A stretch of DNA of 64,000 nt, from assembly GCF_030817655.1 (NCBI RefSeq), contig NZ_JAUSZM010000003.1, positions 4,712,001 through 4,776,000 of the forward strand, written 5' to 3'. The notes under the pieces are model-generated. The model saw only the letters and a list, made by a program, of their open reading frames with translations, was not told where the DNA came from and did no database searches. Below are positions 1-7,921 of this stretch, piece after piece. Position 1 is the first letter of the stretch, and the number at the start of each line of letters is the position of its first letter. The stretch is from Streptomyces sp. V4I2 (GTDB lineage Bacteria; Actinomycetota; Actinomycetes; Streptomycetales; Streptomycetaceae). A program made the translations under genes and the position numbers.

Positions 1-1
1 C

Positions 2-406
2 AACGCGATCGGGCAGGGCCAGGTCCAGATGAACCCGCTGAACATGGCCTCCGTGACGGCCACCGCCGTCACCGGCGACTTCCGCCAGCCCTACCTGGTG
101 TCGCCGAAGCTCGACGACCGCCAACTGGCCACCGCCAAGGGGCTGCCGTACAACACGGCCTCCCAGCTGAAGCAGATGATGCGGCTGACCGCGACCCAGG
201 GCACCGCCCAGGAGGCGATGTCGGGGCTCGGCGGGGACATCGGCGCGAAGACCGGTTCCGCAGAGGTCGACGGGCAGGCCGTGTCCGACAGCTGGTTCAC
301 CGGATTCCGCAACGACGTGGCGGCGGCGGCCATGACTCAGGAGGGCGGACACGGCGGCGAAGCGGCGGGCCCGATTGTCGCAGCTGTGCTACGAGCTGCC
401 GGCTGA
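2..406 (+). CDS. Penicillin-binding transpeptidase, C-terminal part (5' truncated by window edge)
   Basis: Only the last 134 codons are present; the frame is open from the first complete codon (position 2), so the true start lies upstream of the window. The fragment holds the end of a penicillin-binding transpeptidase domain, including the K-T-G box (GAKTGSAEVDG) that lines the active site opposite the catalytic serine, which is outside the window. It aligns along its whole length with the C-terminus of the next gene (shared MNPLNMAS, FRQPYLVSP, GAKTGSAEVDGQ and GGHGGE.AGPIVA blocks), so the two are tandem paralogues. Expected role: D,D-transpeptidation of peptidoglycan on the outer face of the membrane. 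Only the sub-class is uncertain. Confidence 0.9.
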   Translation, partial: NAIGQGQVQMNPLNMASVTATAVTGDFRQPYLVSPKLDDRQLATAKGLPYNTASQLKQMMRLTATQGTAQEAMSGLGGDIGAKTGSAEVDGQAVSDSWFTGFRNDVAAAAMTQEGGHGGEAAGPIVAAVLRAAG

Positions 407-502
407 CGTCACCCGCGCAGCACGGGACCCTAGGGTGGTGTCGTCGTTGAGGTGGAATGAGGGCAACGGGGACCCTGGGGATCGTGCGGAGGATCGAAAG
501 CT

Positions 503-2182
503 GTGGGTAACAGAAGGCGCGTCGCCGAGCGACGACGGAAGACCAGACCCGCCGTGATCGGCGGGATGATCGCCGTGGTCGTCGGCGGCGCCGGCTTCGG
601 CGTCTACGCGCTGTACGGCGGCGGGGCGGCGGCCGACGACCGGACGCAGACGACGTCCGCCGAGGAGAAGGCGAAGGACATCCCGTCCGGGCCCCTCTCG
701 GCGACCGAGGTCACCACCGCCGCGCAGACCTTCCTCACGGCCTGGCAGCAGGGCAAGGTGGCCGCGGCGGCGGCCGCCACGGACGACGCGAAGTCGGCCA
801 CCACCTCGCTGACCGGCTACACCAAGGACGCCCACATCAAGGGCGTCACGCTCACCGCGGGCGCCCGCACCGGCGACAAGGTGCCCTTCGCCGTGAAGGG
901 CACGGTGTCGTACAAGGGCGTCGAGAAGCCGCTGACGTACGACAGCGCGCTGACGGTCGTCCGCGGCACCACCGACGGAAAGCCCGTCGTCGACTGGCAG
1001 CCCGCCGTCCTCCACCCCGACCTCCAGGACGGCGACACCCTGGTCACCGGCGAGTCCGGGACCCCGCCGATCAAGGCGGTCGACCGGGACGGGGGCGAGC
1101 TGACAAAGGCCACGTACCCGTCGCTGGGCCTGGTCCTCGACGGACTGCGCGAGAAGTACGGCAAGACCGCCGGCGGCAAGGCGGGCATCGAGCTGCGGGT
1201 CGTCCGCGCCAAGTCCGCGAAATCGTCGAAGGCATCCGACAAGACCCTGCTCGAGCTGAGCAAGGGCACGCCGGGCACCGTGAAGACGACCCTGAGCCCG
1301 AGGCTCCAGGCGGCCGCGGAGACGCAGGTGGCCAAGAGGGCGCGGTCGTCGGTCGTCGTCATGCGCCCCTCCACCGGCGAGATCCTCGCCGTCGCGAACG
1401 CCTCCCACGGCTTCAACACCGCCTTCCAGGGCTCCCTCGCCCCGGGCTCCACGATGAAGGTCATCACCTCCACGCTGCTGATCGACAAGGGCCTGGCGTC
1501 GGCGGACAAGGCGCATCCGTGCCCGAAGTACTTCACCTACGGCGGCTGGAAGTTCCAGAACGACGACAAGTTCGAGATGAAGGACGCCACCTTCAAGGCG
1601 AGCTTCGCCCGCTCCTGCAACACCGCCTTCATCAGCCAGGCGCCCGAGCTGGAGAACGACGACCTGACCAAGCAGGCCCAGCAGGTGTTCGGCCTGGGGC
1701 TCAACAACTGGGCGATCGGCGTGCCGTCCTTCGACGGCTCGGTGCCGGTGCAGAGCGCGGCCCAGATGGCGGCCTCGCTCATCGGGCAGGGCGGGGTCCG
1801 GATGAACCCGCTGAACATGGCGTCGGTGTCGGCGACCATCGAGTCCGGCAGCTTCAGGCAGCCCTACCTGGTGTCCCCGACGGTCGACGACCGCACGCTG
1901 GCGAAGGCCTCGCGCACGCTGTCCGCGGGCACCCTGTCCCAGCTGCGGGAGCTGATGGCGTACACGGCGGCCTACGGCACGGCGGCCGAGGCGATGTCCG
2001 GGGTCACCGGGAACGTCGGCGCGAAGACCGGCTCGGCGGAGGTCGACGGCCAGAAGAAGCCGAACGGCTGGTTCACCGCGTACCGGGGCGACCTGGCGGC
2101 CGCGGGCGTGGTGCAGCAGGGCGGCCACGGCGGCGAGACGGCCGGCCCGATCGTGGCGTCACTGCTGAAGCTGGGCGGCTGA
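503..2182 (+). CDS. Class B-like penicillin-binding protein with NTF2-like (MecA_N) domain
   Basis: 559-aa membrane-anchored D,D-transpeptidase that cross-links peptidoglycan. The N-terminus is basic, then a single membrane segment (about residues 15-40), an NTF2-like/MecA_N region (about 70-190), a PBP-dimer-type linker and the transpeptidase domain (about 290-555). The three active-site motifs are intact: S316-T-M-K319, S371-C-N373 and K508-T-G. The GTG start at 503 has an upstream GGAGGATC Shine-Dalgarno. It is a tandem paralogue of the gene before it, 96 bp downstream. Its last 24 bp overlap the convergent ssgE-like gene. The pair next to an SsgA-like protein suggests a role in growth or sporulation wall synthesis; that is inference. 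Confidence 0.93.
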   Translation: MGNRRRVAERRRKTRPAVIGGMIAVVVGGAGFGVYALYGGGAAADDRTQTTSAEEKAKDIPSGPLSATEVTTAAQTFLTAWQQGKVAAAAAATDDAKSATTSLTGYTKDAHIKGVTLTAGARTGDKVPFAVKGTVSYKGVEKPLTYDSALTVVRGTTDGKPVVDWQPAVLHPDLQDGDTLVTGESGTPPIKAVDRDGGELTKATYPSLGLVLDGLREKYGKTAGGKAGIELRVVRAKSAKSSKASDKTLLELSKGTPGTVKTTLSPRLQAAAETQVAKRARSSVVVMRPSTGEILAVANASHGFNTAFQGSLAPGSTMKVITSTLLIDKGLASADKAHPCPKYFTYGGWKFQNDDKFEMKDATFKASFARSCNTAFISQAPELENDDLTKQAQQVFGLGLNNWAIGVPSFDGSVPVQSAAQMAASLIGQGGVRMNPLNMASVSATIESGSFRQPYLVSPTVDDRTLAKASRTLSAGTLSQLRELMAYTAAYGTAAEAMSGVTGNVGAKTGSAEVDGQKKPNGWFTAYRGDLAAAGVVQQGGHGGETAGPIVASLLKLGG

Positions 2183-2533
2183 CTCGCCGCGTCCCACGGG
2201 CGTGGCCAGGTACGTCCGCCGCAGGAACCTGAGCAGTGCCTTCGTCTCGAACTGCACCACCGAGACGCCCTGCGCGGAGTGGAACTCGACCACGGCCTGC
2301 ACCCGCCCGCACGGCCACACGCGGACCTCTCCGCTGCCGACCGGTGCCCGCAGGCCCTGTTCGAGGAGCGAGCGCGAGAAGGTCCACTCGTCGTGGGTGC
2401 TGGGAAGCCCGATCCTGACCGAGCGCGGGTCGGTCTCGGGGTCGTAGCGCAGGATCACCGGGACCGCTTCGTCCTCCACGATGTCCGCGTCCGAAACGAT
2501 GTGGGCTCGCGCGTACTGTTCGACTACAGACAT
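2159..2533 (-). CDS. ssgE: SsgA-like sporulation/cell-division regulator (SALP), probably SsgE
   Basis: 124-aa SsgA-like protein. Family hallmarks seen: compact size, a central VPVILRYDPETDPRSVRIG block, the DEWTFSRSLLEQGL segment and a C-terminal VEFHSAQGVSVVQFETKALLRFLRRTY block. SALPs are actinomycete proteins that control where septum and spore-wall machinery act; they are cytoplasmic and bind partners rather than catalyse reactions. The S. coelicolor paralogue downstream of the two PBP genes is SsgE as I recall, so the name rests on synteny. The gene is convergent with the PBP gene and overlaps it by 24 bp, and is divergent from cbiM. ATG start with a moderate GAGG Shine-Dalgarno. Confidence 0.88.
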   Translation of the reverse strand: MSVVEQYARAHIVSDADIVEDEAVPVILRYDPETDPRSVRIGLPSTHDEWTFSRSLLEQGLRAPVGSGEVRVWPCGRVQAVVEFHSAQGVSVVQFETKALLRFLRRTYLATPVGRGESAAQLQQ

Positions 2534-2628
2534 CGTGACGGGCCTCTCACGCTGTGCAACCTATGCGGAAGCTGTGCATCCACTCCCCCTCCAGCGTCGC
2601 ATGTTTCCCGGATTTCGCCCCTGGGGCC

Positions 2629-2712
2629 GAACAGCTTGCTCATGACCGCTCTTGGCTGTTCGTTCCGCATCTCTCTTGCAAGCTGTTCGCAACAAGCCAC
2701 TATCATCGAACG
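2629..2712 (+). promoter_or_regulatory. cbiM promoter with Nur-like operator; transcript probably leaderless
   Basis: A TTGCAA (2676-2681) and TATCAT (2701-2706) pair separated by 19 bp places the expected transcription start at about 2713, which is also the cbiM GTG. There is no Shine-Dalgarno, so a leaderless mRNA fits. The segment TGCAA-N5-TCGCA (2677-2691) overlaps the -35 and matches the nickel-Fur (Nur) box as I recall it (tgCaa-N5-ttGCa) with one mismatch. A perfect 11-bp inverted copy of part of this site (GAACAGCTTGC, 2629-2639, versus GCAAGCTGTTC, 2678-2688) lies upstream and could be a second contact or form a hairpin. Confidence 0.5.
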
Positions 2713-3756
2713 GTGCATGTGCCTGACGGATTCATCGACGCCCCCATGTCCGTAGCGACCGGAGCGGTCGCCGCGGCCGCCGTCGCGGTGAGCCTGCGCG
2801 GAGCCCGCCGTGAACTGGACGAACGCACCGCGCCGCTGGCCGGCCTGGTCGCGGCGTTCATCTTCGCCGTGCAGATGCTGAACTTCCCCGTCGCCGCGGG
2901 GACCAGCGGACACCTGCTCGGCGGCGCCCTCGCGGCCATACTCGTCGGCCCCTACACAGGGGTCCTGTGCATCGCCGTGGTCCTGCTCATGCAGGGCATC
3001 CTGTTCGCGGACGGCGGCCTCACCGCGCTCGGCGTGAACATCACGGTCATGGGCGTCGTCACGACGGTCGTCGCCTACGTCCTGTTCCGCGGACTCGTGA
3101 AGGTGCTGCCCCGCAAGCGGCGTTCCATCACCGTCGCCTCCTTCGTCTCCGCCCTGATCTCCGTGCCGGCCGCGGCCCTCGCCTTCACCTTCCTCTACTG
3201 GCTCGGCGGCACCACCGACATCTCCATCGGCAAGGTCGCCACCGCCATGGTCGGCGTGCACATCCTCATCGGCATCGGCGAGGCCGCGATCACCGCGCTG
3301 ACCGTCGGCGCCGTCATCGCCGTCCGCCCGGACCTCGTGTACGGCGCCCGCGGCCTCCAGCAGAAGCTGAAGCTGCGGGTCAACGGCGAGCTGGTCGACG
3401 TACCGGACGCCGAACCGGTGCCCGTCGCCGCCCGGTCCCACCGCACGGTGTGGGCCGCCGGCCTGGTCACCTCCCTCGTCCTCGCCGGGTTCGTCAGCTT
3501 CTACGCCTCCGCGAACCCCGACGGCCTGGAGAAGGTCGCCGCCGACAAGGGCATCGACGAGAAGGCCGAGGAGCACGCGAACGCGGACTCCCCGCTCGCC
3601 GACTACGGCGTCAAGGATGTCGATGACGCCCGCCTGTCCGGGGGGCTGGCGGGCGTCATCGGCGTGGGAGTCACGGTCGTCGCGGGCAGCACGGTGTTCT
3701 GGGCGGTGCGCAGGCGCCGTACCGACGACACCTCTCCCGTGAGCACGGGCGTCTGA
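2713..3756 (+). CDS. cbiM: Cobalt/nickel ECF transporter substrate-binding component CbiM fused to a PDGLE (CbiN-like) domain
   Basis: 347-aa integral membrane substrate-capture (S) component of a Co2+/Ni2+ energy-coupling-factor importer. The GTG start gives M-H-V-P-D-G-F, the conserved N-terminus in which the amino group and His2 bind the metal. About six hydrophobic segments span residues 1-215. The C-terminal part has one more membrane segment followed by ASANPDGLEKVA, the PDGLE motif of CbiN, and a final membrane helix, so M and N are fused. It heads cbiM-cbiQ-cbiO, with one base between cbiM and cbiQ. The metal feeds cobalamin synthesis or Ni-superoxide dismutase/urease; the sequence does not tell Co from Ni. 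Confidence 0.93.
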   Translation: MHVPDGFIDAPMSVATGAVAAAAVAVSLRGARRELDERTAPLAGLVAAFIFAVQMLNFPVAAGTSGHLLGGALAAILVGPYTGVLCIAVVLLMQGILFADGGLTALGVNITVMGVVTTVVAYVLFRGLVKVLPRKRRSITVASFVSALISVPAAALAFTFLYWLGGTTDISIGKVATAMVGVHILIGIGEAAITALTVGAVIAVRPDLVYGARGLQQKLKLRVNGELVDVPDAEPVPVAARSHRTVWAAGLVTSLVLAGFVSFYASANPDGLEKVAADKGIDEKAEEHANADSPLADYGVKDVDDARLSGGLAGVIGVGVTVVAGSTVFWAVRRRRTDDTSPVSTGV

Positions 3757-3757
3757 C

Positions 3758-4519
3758 GTGGGCGCCGGGCACGCGCACAGGCTCTACCGGCACGGGCACT
3801 CCCCCGTGCACGGCCTGCCCCCGCACACCAAACTCGCGGCGACCTTCGCCTTCGTGGTGGTCGTGGTGTCGACCCCGCGGGAGGCGATGTGGGCGTTCGG
3901 CCTGTACGCCGTCCTGCTGGCGGGCGTCGCGTACGCGGCCCGCGTGCCCGCCGGTTTCCTGCTCAAGCGGCTGCTGATCGAGGTCCCGTTCGTCGCCTTC
4001 GCGGTGCTGATGCCGTTCGTGGCGGAGGGCGAGCGGGTCGAGGTACTGGGCCTCCAGCTGAGCGTGAGCGGCCTGTGGGGCGCCTGGAACGTGCTCGCCA
4101 AGGGCACCCTGGGCGTCGCCGCGTCCGTACTGCTGGCTTCCACCACGGAACTGCGCGAACTGCTCCTCGGCCTGCAACGGCTCAGACTCCCCCCACTGCT
4201 CGTGCAGATCGCCTCCTTCATGATCCGCTACGGCGATGTCATCGCGGACGAGATGCGGCGGATGCGGATCGCCCGGGAGTCGCGGGGCTTCGAGGCGAGC
4301 GGCGTCAAGCACTGGGGCGTGCTCGCCAAGTCCGCCGGCGCCCTCTTCATCCGCTCCTACGAGCGCGGCGAGCGCGTGCACCTCGCCATGATCAGCCGCG
4401 GGTACGCCGGCTCGATGCCGGTCATCGACGAGGTGACCGCGTCCCGGGCCCAGTGGTCGTACGCGCTGACCCTCCCCCTCACCGCCCTCGTCGTATGTCT
4501 GCTGGGATGGACGTTGTGA
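3758..4519 (+). CDS. cbiQ: ECF transporter transmembrane (T) component CbiQ
   Basis: 253-aa membrane protein that couples ATP hydrolysis by CbiO to metal import through CbiM. It has several hydrophobic helices (about residues 27-120 and near the C-terminus). Two cytoplasmic coupling motifs carry the A-R-x signature of T components: R-I-A-R-E-S-R-G-F near residue 170 and M-I-S-R-G-Y near 210. The N-terminus is His-rich (GHAHRLYRHGHS), a common feature of nickel/cobalt systems. The GTG start lies one base after the cbiM stop and the 3' end overlaps cbiO, so the three genes form one translationally coupled operon. Confidence 0.93.
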   Translation: MGAGHAHRLYRHGHSPVHGLPPHTKLAATFAFVVVVVSTPREAMWAFGLYAVLLAGVAYAARVPAGFLLKRLLIEVPFVAFAVLMPFVAEGERVEVLGLQLSVSGLWGAWNVLAKGTLGVAASVLLASTTELRELLLGLQRLRLPPLLVQIASFMIRYGDVIADEMRRMRIARESRGFEASGVKHWGVLAKSAGALFIRSYERGERVHLAMISRGYAGSMPVIDEVTASRAQWSYALTLPLTALVVCLLGWTL

Positions 4520-5274
4520 CCGCTTCTCTCGAGGTCTCGGGCCTCGCCTTCGCCTATCCCGACGGACACCAGGCGCTGTTCGGCGTGGACTTCTCCATCG
4601 CGCGCGGCGAACGGGTCGCGCTGCTCGGGCCGAACGGCGCCGGCAAGACGACCCTGGTGCTGCACCTCAACGGCATCCTGAGCGGCGGCACCGGCACGGT
4701 GCGGGTCGCCGGGCTGCCCGTCGGCAGGCAGCACATGGCCGAGATCCGGCGCAAGGTCGGCATCGTCTTCCAGGACCCGGACGACCAGCTGTTCATGCCG
4801 ACCGTGCGCGAGGACGTGGCGTTCGGTCCGGCGGCGGCCGGGCTGAAGGGGCCCGAACTGGAGGAGCGGGTGCTGGTGGCGCTGCGGCGGGTCGGCATGC
4901 AGGACTTCGCCGAGCGGCCCCCGCACCACCTCTCCTTCGGGCAGCGGCGCCGGGTCGCGGTCGCGACCGTGCTGGCGATGGAGCCGGAGATCCTCGTCCT
5001 CGACGAGCCCTCCTCCAACCTCGACCCCGCCTCCCGCCGCGAACTGGCCGACATCCTGCGGTCGTTGGACGTGACCGTCCTCATGGTCACCCACGACCTG
5101 CCCTACGCCCTGGAACTGTGCCCGCGCTCGCTGATCCTGAGCGACGGCACCATCGCCGCCGACGGGAAGACGGCCGAGCTCCTCGCCGACGACGCGCTGA
5201 TGCGCGCGCACCGGCTGGAGCTGCCGTTCGGTTTCGATCCGCGTTGGGTGCCGGCGATCGAGAGCCGTCCCTGA
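4507..5274 (+). CDS. cbiO: ECF transporter ATPase CbiO
   Basis: 255-aa ABC ATPase that powers the CbiMNQ metal importer on the cytoplasmic face. Walker A is GPNGAGKTT (about residues 41-49), the Q-loop is VFQDPDDQLF (typical of ECF/CbiO ATPases), the signature is LSFGQRRRVA, Walker B is ILVLDEP and the switch histidine lies in MVTHD. ATG 4507 gives M-D-V-V-T; GTG 4516, which overlaps the cbiQ stop in a GTGA arrangement, is an equally good start. The usual second ATPase is absent, as in other CbiMNQO systems that use a CbiO homodimer. Confidence 0.94.
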   Translation: MDVVTASLEVSGLAFAYPDGHQALFGVDFSIARGERVALLGPNGAGKTTLVLHLNGILSGGTGTVRVAGLPVGRQHMAEIRRKVGIVFQDPDDQLFMPTVREDVAFGPAAAGLKGPELEERVLVALRRVGMQDFAERPPHHLSFGQRRRVAVATVLAMEPEILVLDEPSSNLDPASRRELADILRSLDVTVLMVTHDLPYALELCPRSLILSDGTIAADGKTAELLADDALMRAHRLELPFGFDPRWVPAIESRP

Positions 5275-5284
5275 CAATGGGCCC

Positions 5285-5755
5285 GTGACGAACCAAGAGG
5301 ACACCGGGGTCGAGGGCTCGCTGCTGCTGGACGACCAGCTGTGCTTCGCGCTGTACGCCGCCCAGCGCGCGGTGACGGCCGCGTACCGGCCGCTCCTGGA
5401 GGACCTCGGCCTCACCTACCCGCAGTACCTCGTGCTGCTGGTGCTGTGGGAGCGCGGCGAGATCACGGTCAAGGAACTCGCGGGCGCGCTGCGCCTGGAC
5501 TACGGCACGGTGTCGCCGTTGCTCAAGCGGCTGGAGAGCGCGGGGCTCGTACGCCGGGAGCGCTCGGAGAGCGACGAGCGCTCGGTGCTGATCGCGTGCA
5601 CGGGACGCGGCGAGGAACTCAAGGAGCGCGCGGCGCGCGTACCCGGCGCCCTGCTCACGGCGACGGAGCTGGAGGGCGCGGAGATCGCGCGGTTGCGCGA
5701 GGAGTTGTGGCGGCTCGCGGACCGGGCGGAGGCCGCGGCCGAGCGCGCCCGCTGA
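5285..5755 (+). CDS. ohrR: Organic-peroxide-sensing repressor OhrR (MarR family)
   Basis: 156-aa winged-helix MarR-family repressor. The N-terminus contains D-Q-L-C20-F-A-L-Y, matching the reactive cysteine motif of OhrR, whose oxidation by organic hydroperoxides releases DNA. The winged helix lies at about residues 55-110 (ITVKELAGALRLDYGTVSPLLKRLE) with the conserved S-D-E-R-S wing. The next gene downstream is ohr, the classic OhrR target, which supports the call. GTG start; the gene begins 10 bp after cbiO, but a functional link to the metal importer is not implied. Confidence 0.9.
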   Translation: MTNQEDTGVEGSLLLDDQLCFALYAAQRAVTAAYRPLLEDLGLTYPQYLVLLVLWERGEITVKELAGALRLDYGTVSPLLKRLESAGLVRRERSESDERSVLIACTGRGEELKERAARVPGALLTATELEGAEIARLREELWRLADRAEAAAERAR

Positions 5756-5840
5756 CCCCACCCCCCTGACCTCACCCCGCTGACATCGCGTTACCCGCGG
5801 TTGCCGCCCCCGGTCGTGGAAGGCAGGACTACTGGCCGGT

Positions 5841-5871
5841 ACCTTGTGCACAATGTATTTGCTGGGGGAGG
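5841..5871 (+). promoter_or_regulatory. ohr promoter region with palindrome and strong RBS
   Basis: A perfect 10-bp palindrome TTGTGCACAA (5844-5853) lies 26 bp before the ohr GTG and is a candidate OhrR operator because it sits where a core promoter would be. The strong Shine-Dalgarno GGGGGAGG (5864-5871) is 7 bases from GTG 5879 and decides that start over the more upstream in-frame ATG at 5801. Confidence 0.45.
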
Positions 5872-5878
5872 TTCTGCC

Positions 5879-6343
5879 GTGATCGAAGAGACCGTCGAAA
5901 GCACCGCCGTCTCCGTCGACACCCGTCCGACGAAGATCGTGTACGTCGCCGAGGCCACCGCGCACGGCGGCCGGGACGGCTATGTCACCAGTCAGGACGG
6001 GCAGATCGAGCTGAAGGTCGCGATGCCGCCGGAACTCGGCGGGGACGGCAACGGCACCAACCCGGAGCAGCTGTTCGCGGCCGGTTACAGCTCCTGCTTC
6101 CACAACGCGCTGGTGCTGGTCGGCCGCCGGTCGGGCTACGACCTGACCGGCTCCACGGTCGCCGCGAAGGTCGGCCTCGGCCCCAACAAGCAGCGCGGCT
6201 ACGGCCTCGCGGTCGCCCTCAGCGTCTCGCTCCCGGTCCTCGACGCGGACATCGCGGCGAAGCTGGTGGACGCGGCGCACGAGGTCTGCCCGTACTCGAA
6301 CGCGACCCGCGGGAACATCGACGTGACGGTCCTGCTTGGCTGA
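5879..6343 (+). CDS. ohr: Organic hydroperoxide resistance protein Ohr (OsmC/Ohr family)
   Basis: 154-aa cytoplasmic thiol peroxidase that reduces organic and fatty-acid hydroperoxides with a two-cysteine mechanism, typically using lipoylated proteins as reductant. Both catalytic cysteines are present: C73 in YSSCFHNAL and C137 in EVCPYSNATRGN. The Ohr-type N-terminal block (KIVYVAEATAHGGRDG) and the A-M-P-P-E-L-G-G-D-G-N-G-T-N-P-E-Q-L-F segment are clear. A longer reading frame starts at 5801, but the ribosome-binding site and family N-terminus favour GTG 5879. It lies downstream of ohrR on the same strand with its own promoter region. Confidence 0.93.
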   Translation: MIEETVESTAVSVDTRPTKIVYVAEATAHGGRDGYVTSQDGQIELKVAMPPELGGDGNGTNPEQLFAAGYSSCFHNALVLVGRRSGYDLTGSTVAAKVGLGPNKQRGYGLAVALSVSLPVLDADIAAKLVDAAHEVCPYSNATRGNIDVTVLLG

Positions 6344-6397
6344 GGTGAGGGGAAAACCCCGGAGCGAGACGCACCCGGCGAGACGAGGAGTACGCAC

Positions 6398-7573
6398 GTG
6401 GACGTGAACGGCACAGTCGCCGAGGGCTTCGAGCCGGTCAGGGAAGCGTTCGTACGGAACTTCGAGGCGCTCGGGGACCGGGGCGCGGCCCTGGCCGTGT
6501 ACCGGGACGGGCACCGGGTCGTCGACCTGTGGGCCGGTACCAGGGACGTCGACGGCACCGAGCCCTGGCGGCGCGGCACCGCGCAGATCGTGCGCTCGGC
6601 GACCAAGGGCGTCGCCGCCGCCGTACCGCTGCTGCTGCACCAGCGCGGGCTGCTCGACCTGGACGCGCCCGTGGGCGAGTACTGGCCCGAGTTCAAGGCA
6701 CGCGGCAAGGAACGGGTCCTGGTCAGGCACGTACTGAACCACCGCGCCGGCCTCCCGGTCCTGGACCGTCCGCTCACGCCCGAGGAGGCGCTGAACCCGG
6801 CACGGGGCGCCGAGGCGGTCGCCGCCCAGGCCCTCGTCTGGGAGCCCGGCACCGCCCACGGCTACCACGCGCTGACGTACGGCTGGATGCTGGACGAACT
6901 GGTGCGGCGCGTGACCGGCCTGTGGGCCGGCGAGTGGATCGCGGCCCAGATCGCCGGACCGCTGGGCGCCGACCTGTGGCTGGGCCTGCCGGAAGCAGAG
7001 GAAGCCGCCGGCCGGACGGGCCGGGTGGGCCGCCTGGAGACACCGGAGCCCTCCACCGGGGCGGCCCTGCGCGTGCGCCCGAAGCGCGCGGTCACCGAGG
7101 CCTACGCCGACCCGGACTCCCTCACCCGCCGCGCCTTCGCCGCGATCACGCCCTTCCCCGACCAGAACGCCCCGGCGTACCGGGCGGCCGCCCTGCCCGC
7201 CACCAACGGCATCGCGACCGCCGACGGCCTCGCCCGCGTCTACGCCGCCCTGATCGGCGAGGTCGACGGCATCCGTCTCTTCGACCCGGCCACCATGGAG
7301 GCGGCCCGGACCGAGGAATCGGCGGGCCCCGACCGCGTCCTCGTCGTCGGCACCCGCTTCGGCCTCGGCTACATGCTGCACGGCAGCGCGTCACCGCTCC
7401 TCGGCCCGGGTTCCTTCGGCCACCCGGGCCGCGGCGGCTCCCTCGGCTTCGCCGACCCGGAGACCGGCATCGCCCTCGGCTATGTGACGAACGGCTTCCG
7501 CAAGACCGTGACGGCGGACCCGCGGGCGCAGGCGCTGGTCAGGGCGGTGCGGAGCGTCGTCGTAGGACAATAG
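6398..7573 (+). CDS. Serine hydrolase of the class C beta-lactamase/EstB family
   Basis: 391-aa predicted esterase or beta-lactamase-fold hydrolase. The nucleophile motif is S67-A-T-K70 (VRSATKGVAA), followed by a conserved tyrosine block (YHALTYGWMLDEL) and a C-terminal H-P-G-R-G-G-S motif in place of the KTG box. These features are typical of EstB-like esterases with little true beta-lactamase activity. No signal peptide is visible, so it is probably cytoplasmic. GTG start with GAGGAG about 10 bases upstream. The physiological substrate cannot be told from sequence. Confidence 0.88.
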   Translation: MDVNGTVAEGFEPVREAFVRNFEALGDRGAALAVYRDGHRVVDLWAGTRDVDGTEPWRRGTAQIVRSATKGVAAAVPLLLHQRGLLDLDAPVGEYWPEFKARGKERVLVRHVLNHRAGLPVLDRPLTPEEALNPARGAEAVAAQALVWEPGTAHGYHALTYGWMLDELVRRVTGLWAGEWIAAQIAGPLGADLWLGLPEAEEAAGRTGRVGRLETPEPSTGAALRVRPKRAVTEAYADPDSLTRRAFAAITPFPDQNAPAYRAAALPATNGIATADGLARVYAALIGEVDGIRLFDPATMEAARTEESAGPDRVLVVGTRFGLGYMLHGSASPLLGPGSFGHPGRGGSLGFADPETGIALGYVTNGFRKTVTADPRAQALVRAVRSVVVGQ

Positions 7574-7605
7574 CGGCCGTAGCGGCCGTAGCGGCCGTAG
7601 CGGCT
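7572..7605 (+). repeat. Short tandem repeat, 9-bp unit GCGGCCGTA
   Basis: About four tandem units of 9 bp lie immediately after the serine hydrolase stop codon and end at the stop of the convergent DUF1876-type gene. It is intergenic, short and probably slippage-derived. Confidence 0.7.
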
Positions 7606-7880
7606 CAGACGTGGATCGGGTGGGAGGTCCGGCCGGACGCCTGGTCGATCTCGTCGTGCGCCTTGGTCAGCAGCTGCATGGCCAGTTCGTTCAAAGCGCG
7701 GGCGGCGGCGACCTCCTCCCCCACCCTCGGCTGATTCGCGTCGGTGTGGTGGCGGGTGGCGTGTCCTCGCGTGCGTACTTCCGAGCCGTCTGGCAGGCGC
7801 ACCATCGCGGCCGCCCGTGTGTGCGAGTCATCCTCCTGGAACTCGAGCTCGATGTGCCATCCCACAGCGCTGTGCATCAT
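7605..7880 (-). CDS. DUF1876-type small protein
   Basis: 91-aa hydrophilic protein with the W-H-I-E-L-E-F-x-E-D-D-S-H-T-R-A block near the N-terminus and G-H-A-x-R-H-P/H-x-D further on, typical of the actinobacterial DUF1876 family, which has a double-stranded-RNA-binding-like fold of unknown role. The start is set by GGAGGTG eight bases upstream of the first ATG of an ATGATG pair (7880); the in-frame GTG three codons earlier overlaps this ribosome-binding site and is unlikely. The tnpB remnant lies upstream on the same strand. Confidence 0.8.
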   Translation of the reverse strand: MMHSAVGWHIELEFQEDDSHTRAAAMVRLPDGSEVRTRGHATRHHTDANQPRVGEEVAAARALNELAMQLLTKAHDEIDQASGRTSHPIHV

Positions 7881-7921
7881 GACGATCACCTCCGGAAGAC
7901 CTGATTCCAGGGTGCTCCTCC

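Noticed and set aside
454..485. GGAAT upstream of the PBP gene as a sigma-R promoter
   Set aside because: No GTT at 18 or 19 bases; only the -35 half is present.
389..2128. 579-aa open frame antisense to the PBP gene
   Set aside because: Arg/Gly/Leu-rich composition typical of a shadow frame in GC-rich DNA; the + strand frame has all three PBP motifs and a good RBS.
2534..2712. Cobalamin riboswitch before cbiM
   Set aside because: Only 179 bp separate ssgE and cbiM, a promoter places the start at the GTG, and I see no B12-box; the importer is more likely controlled by an operator.
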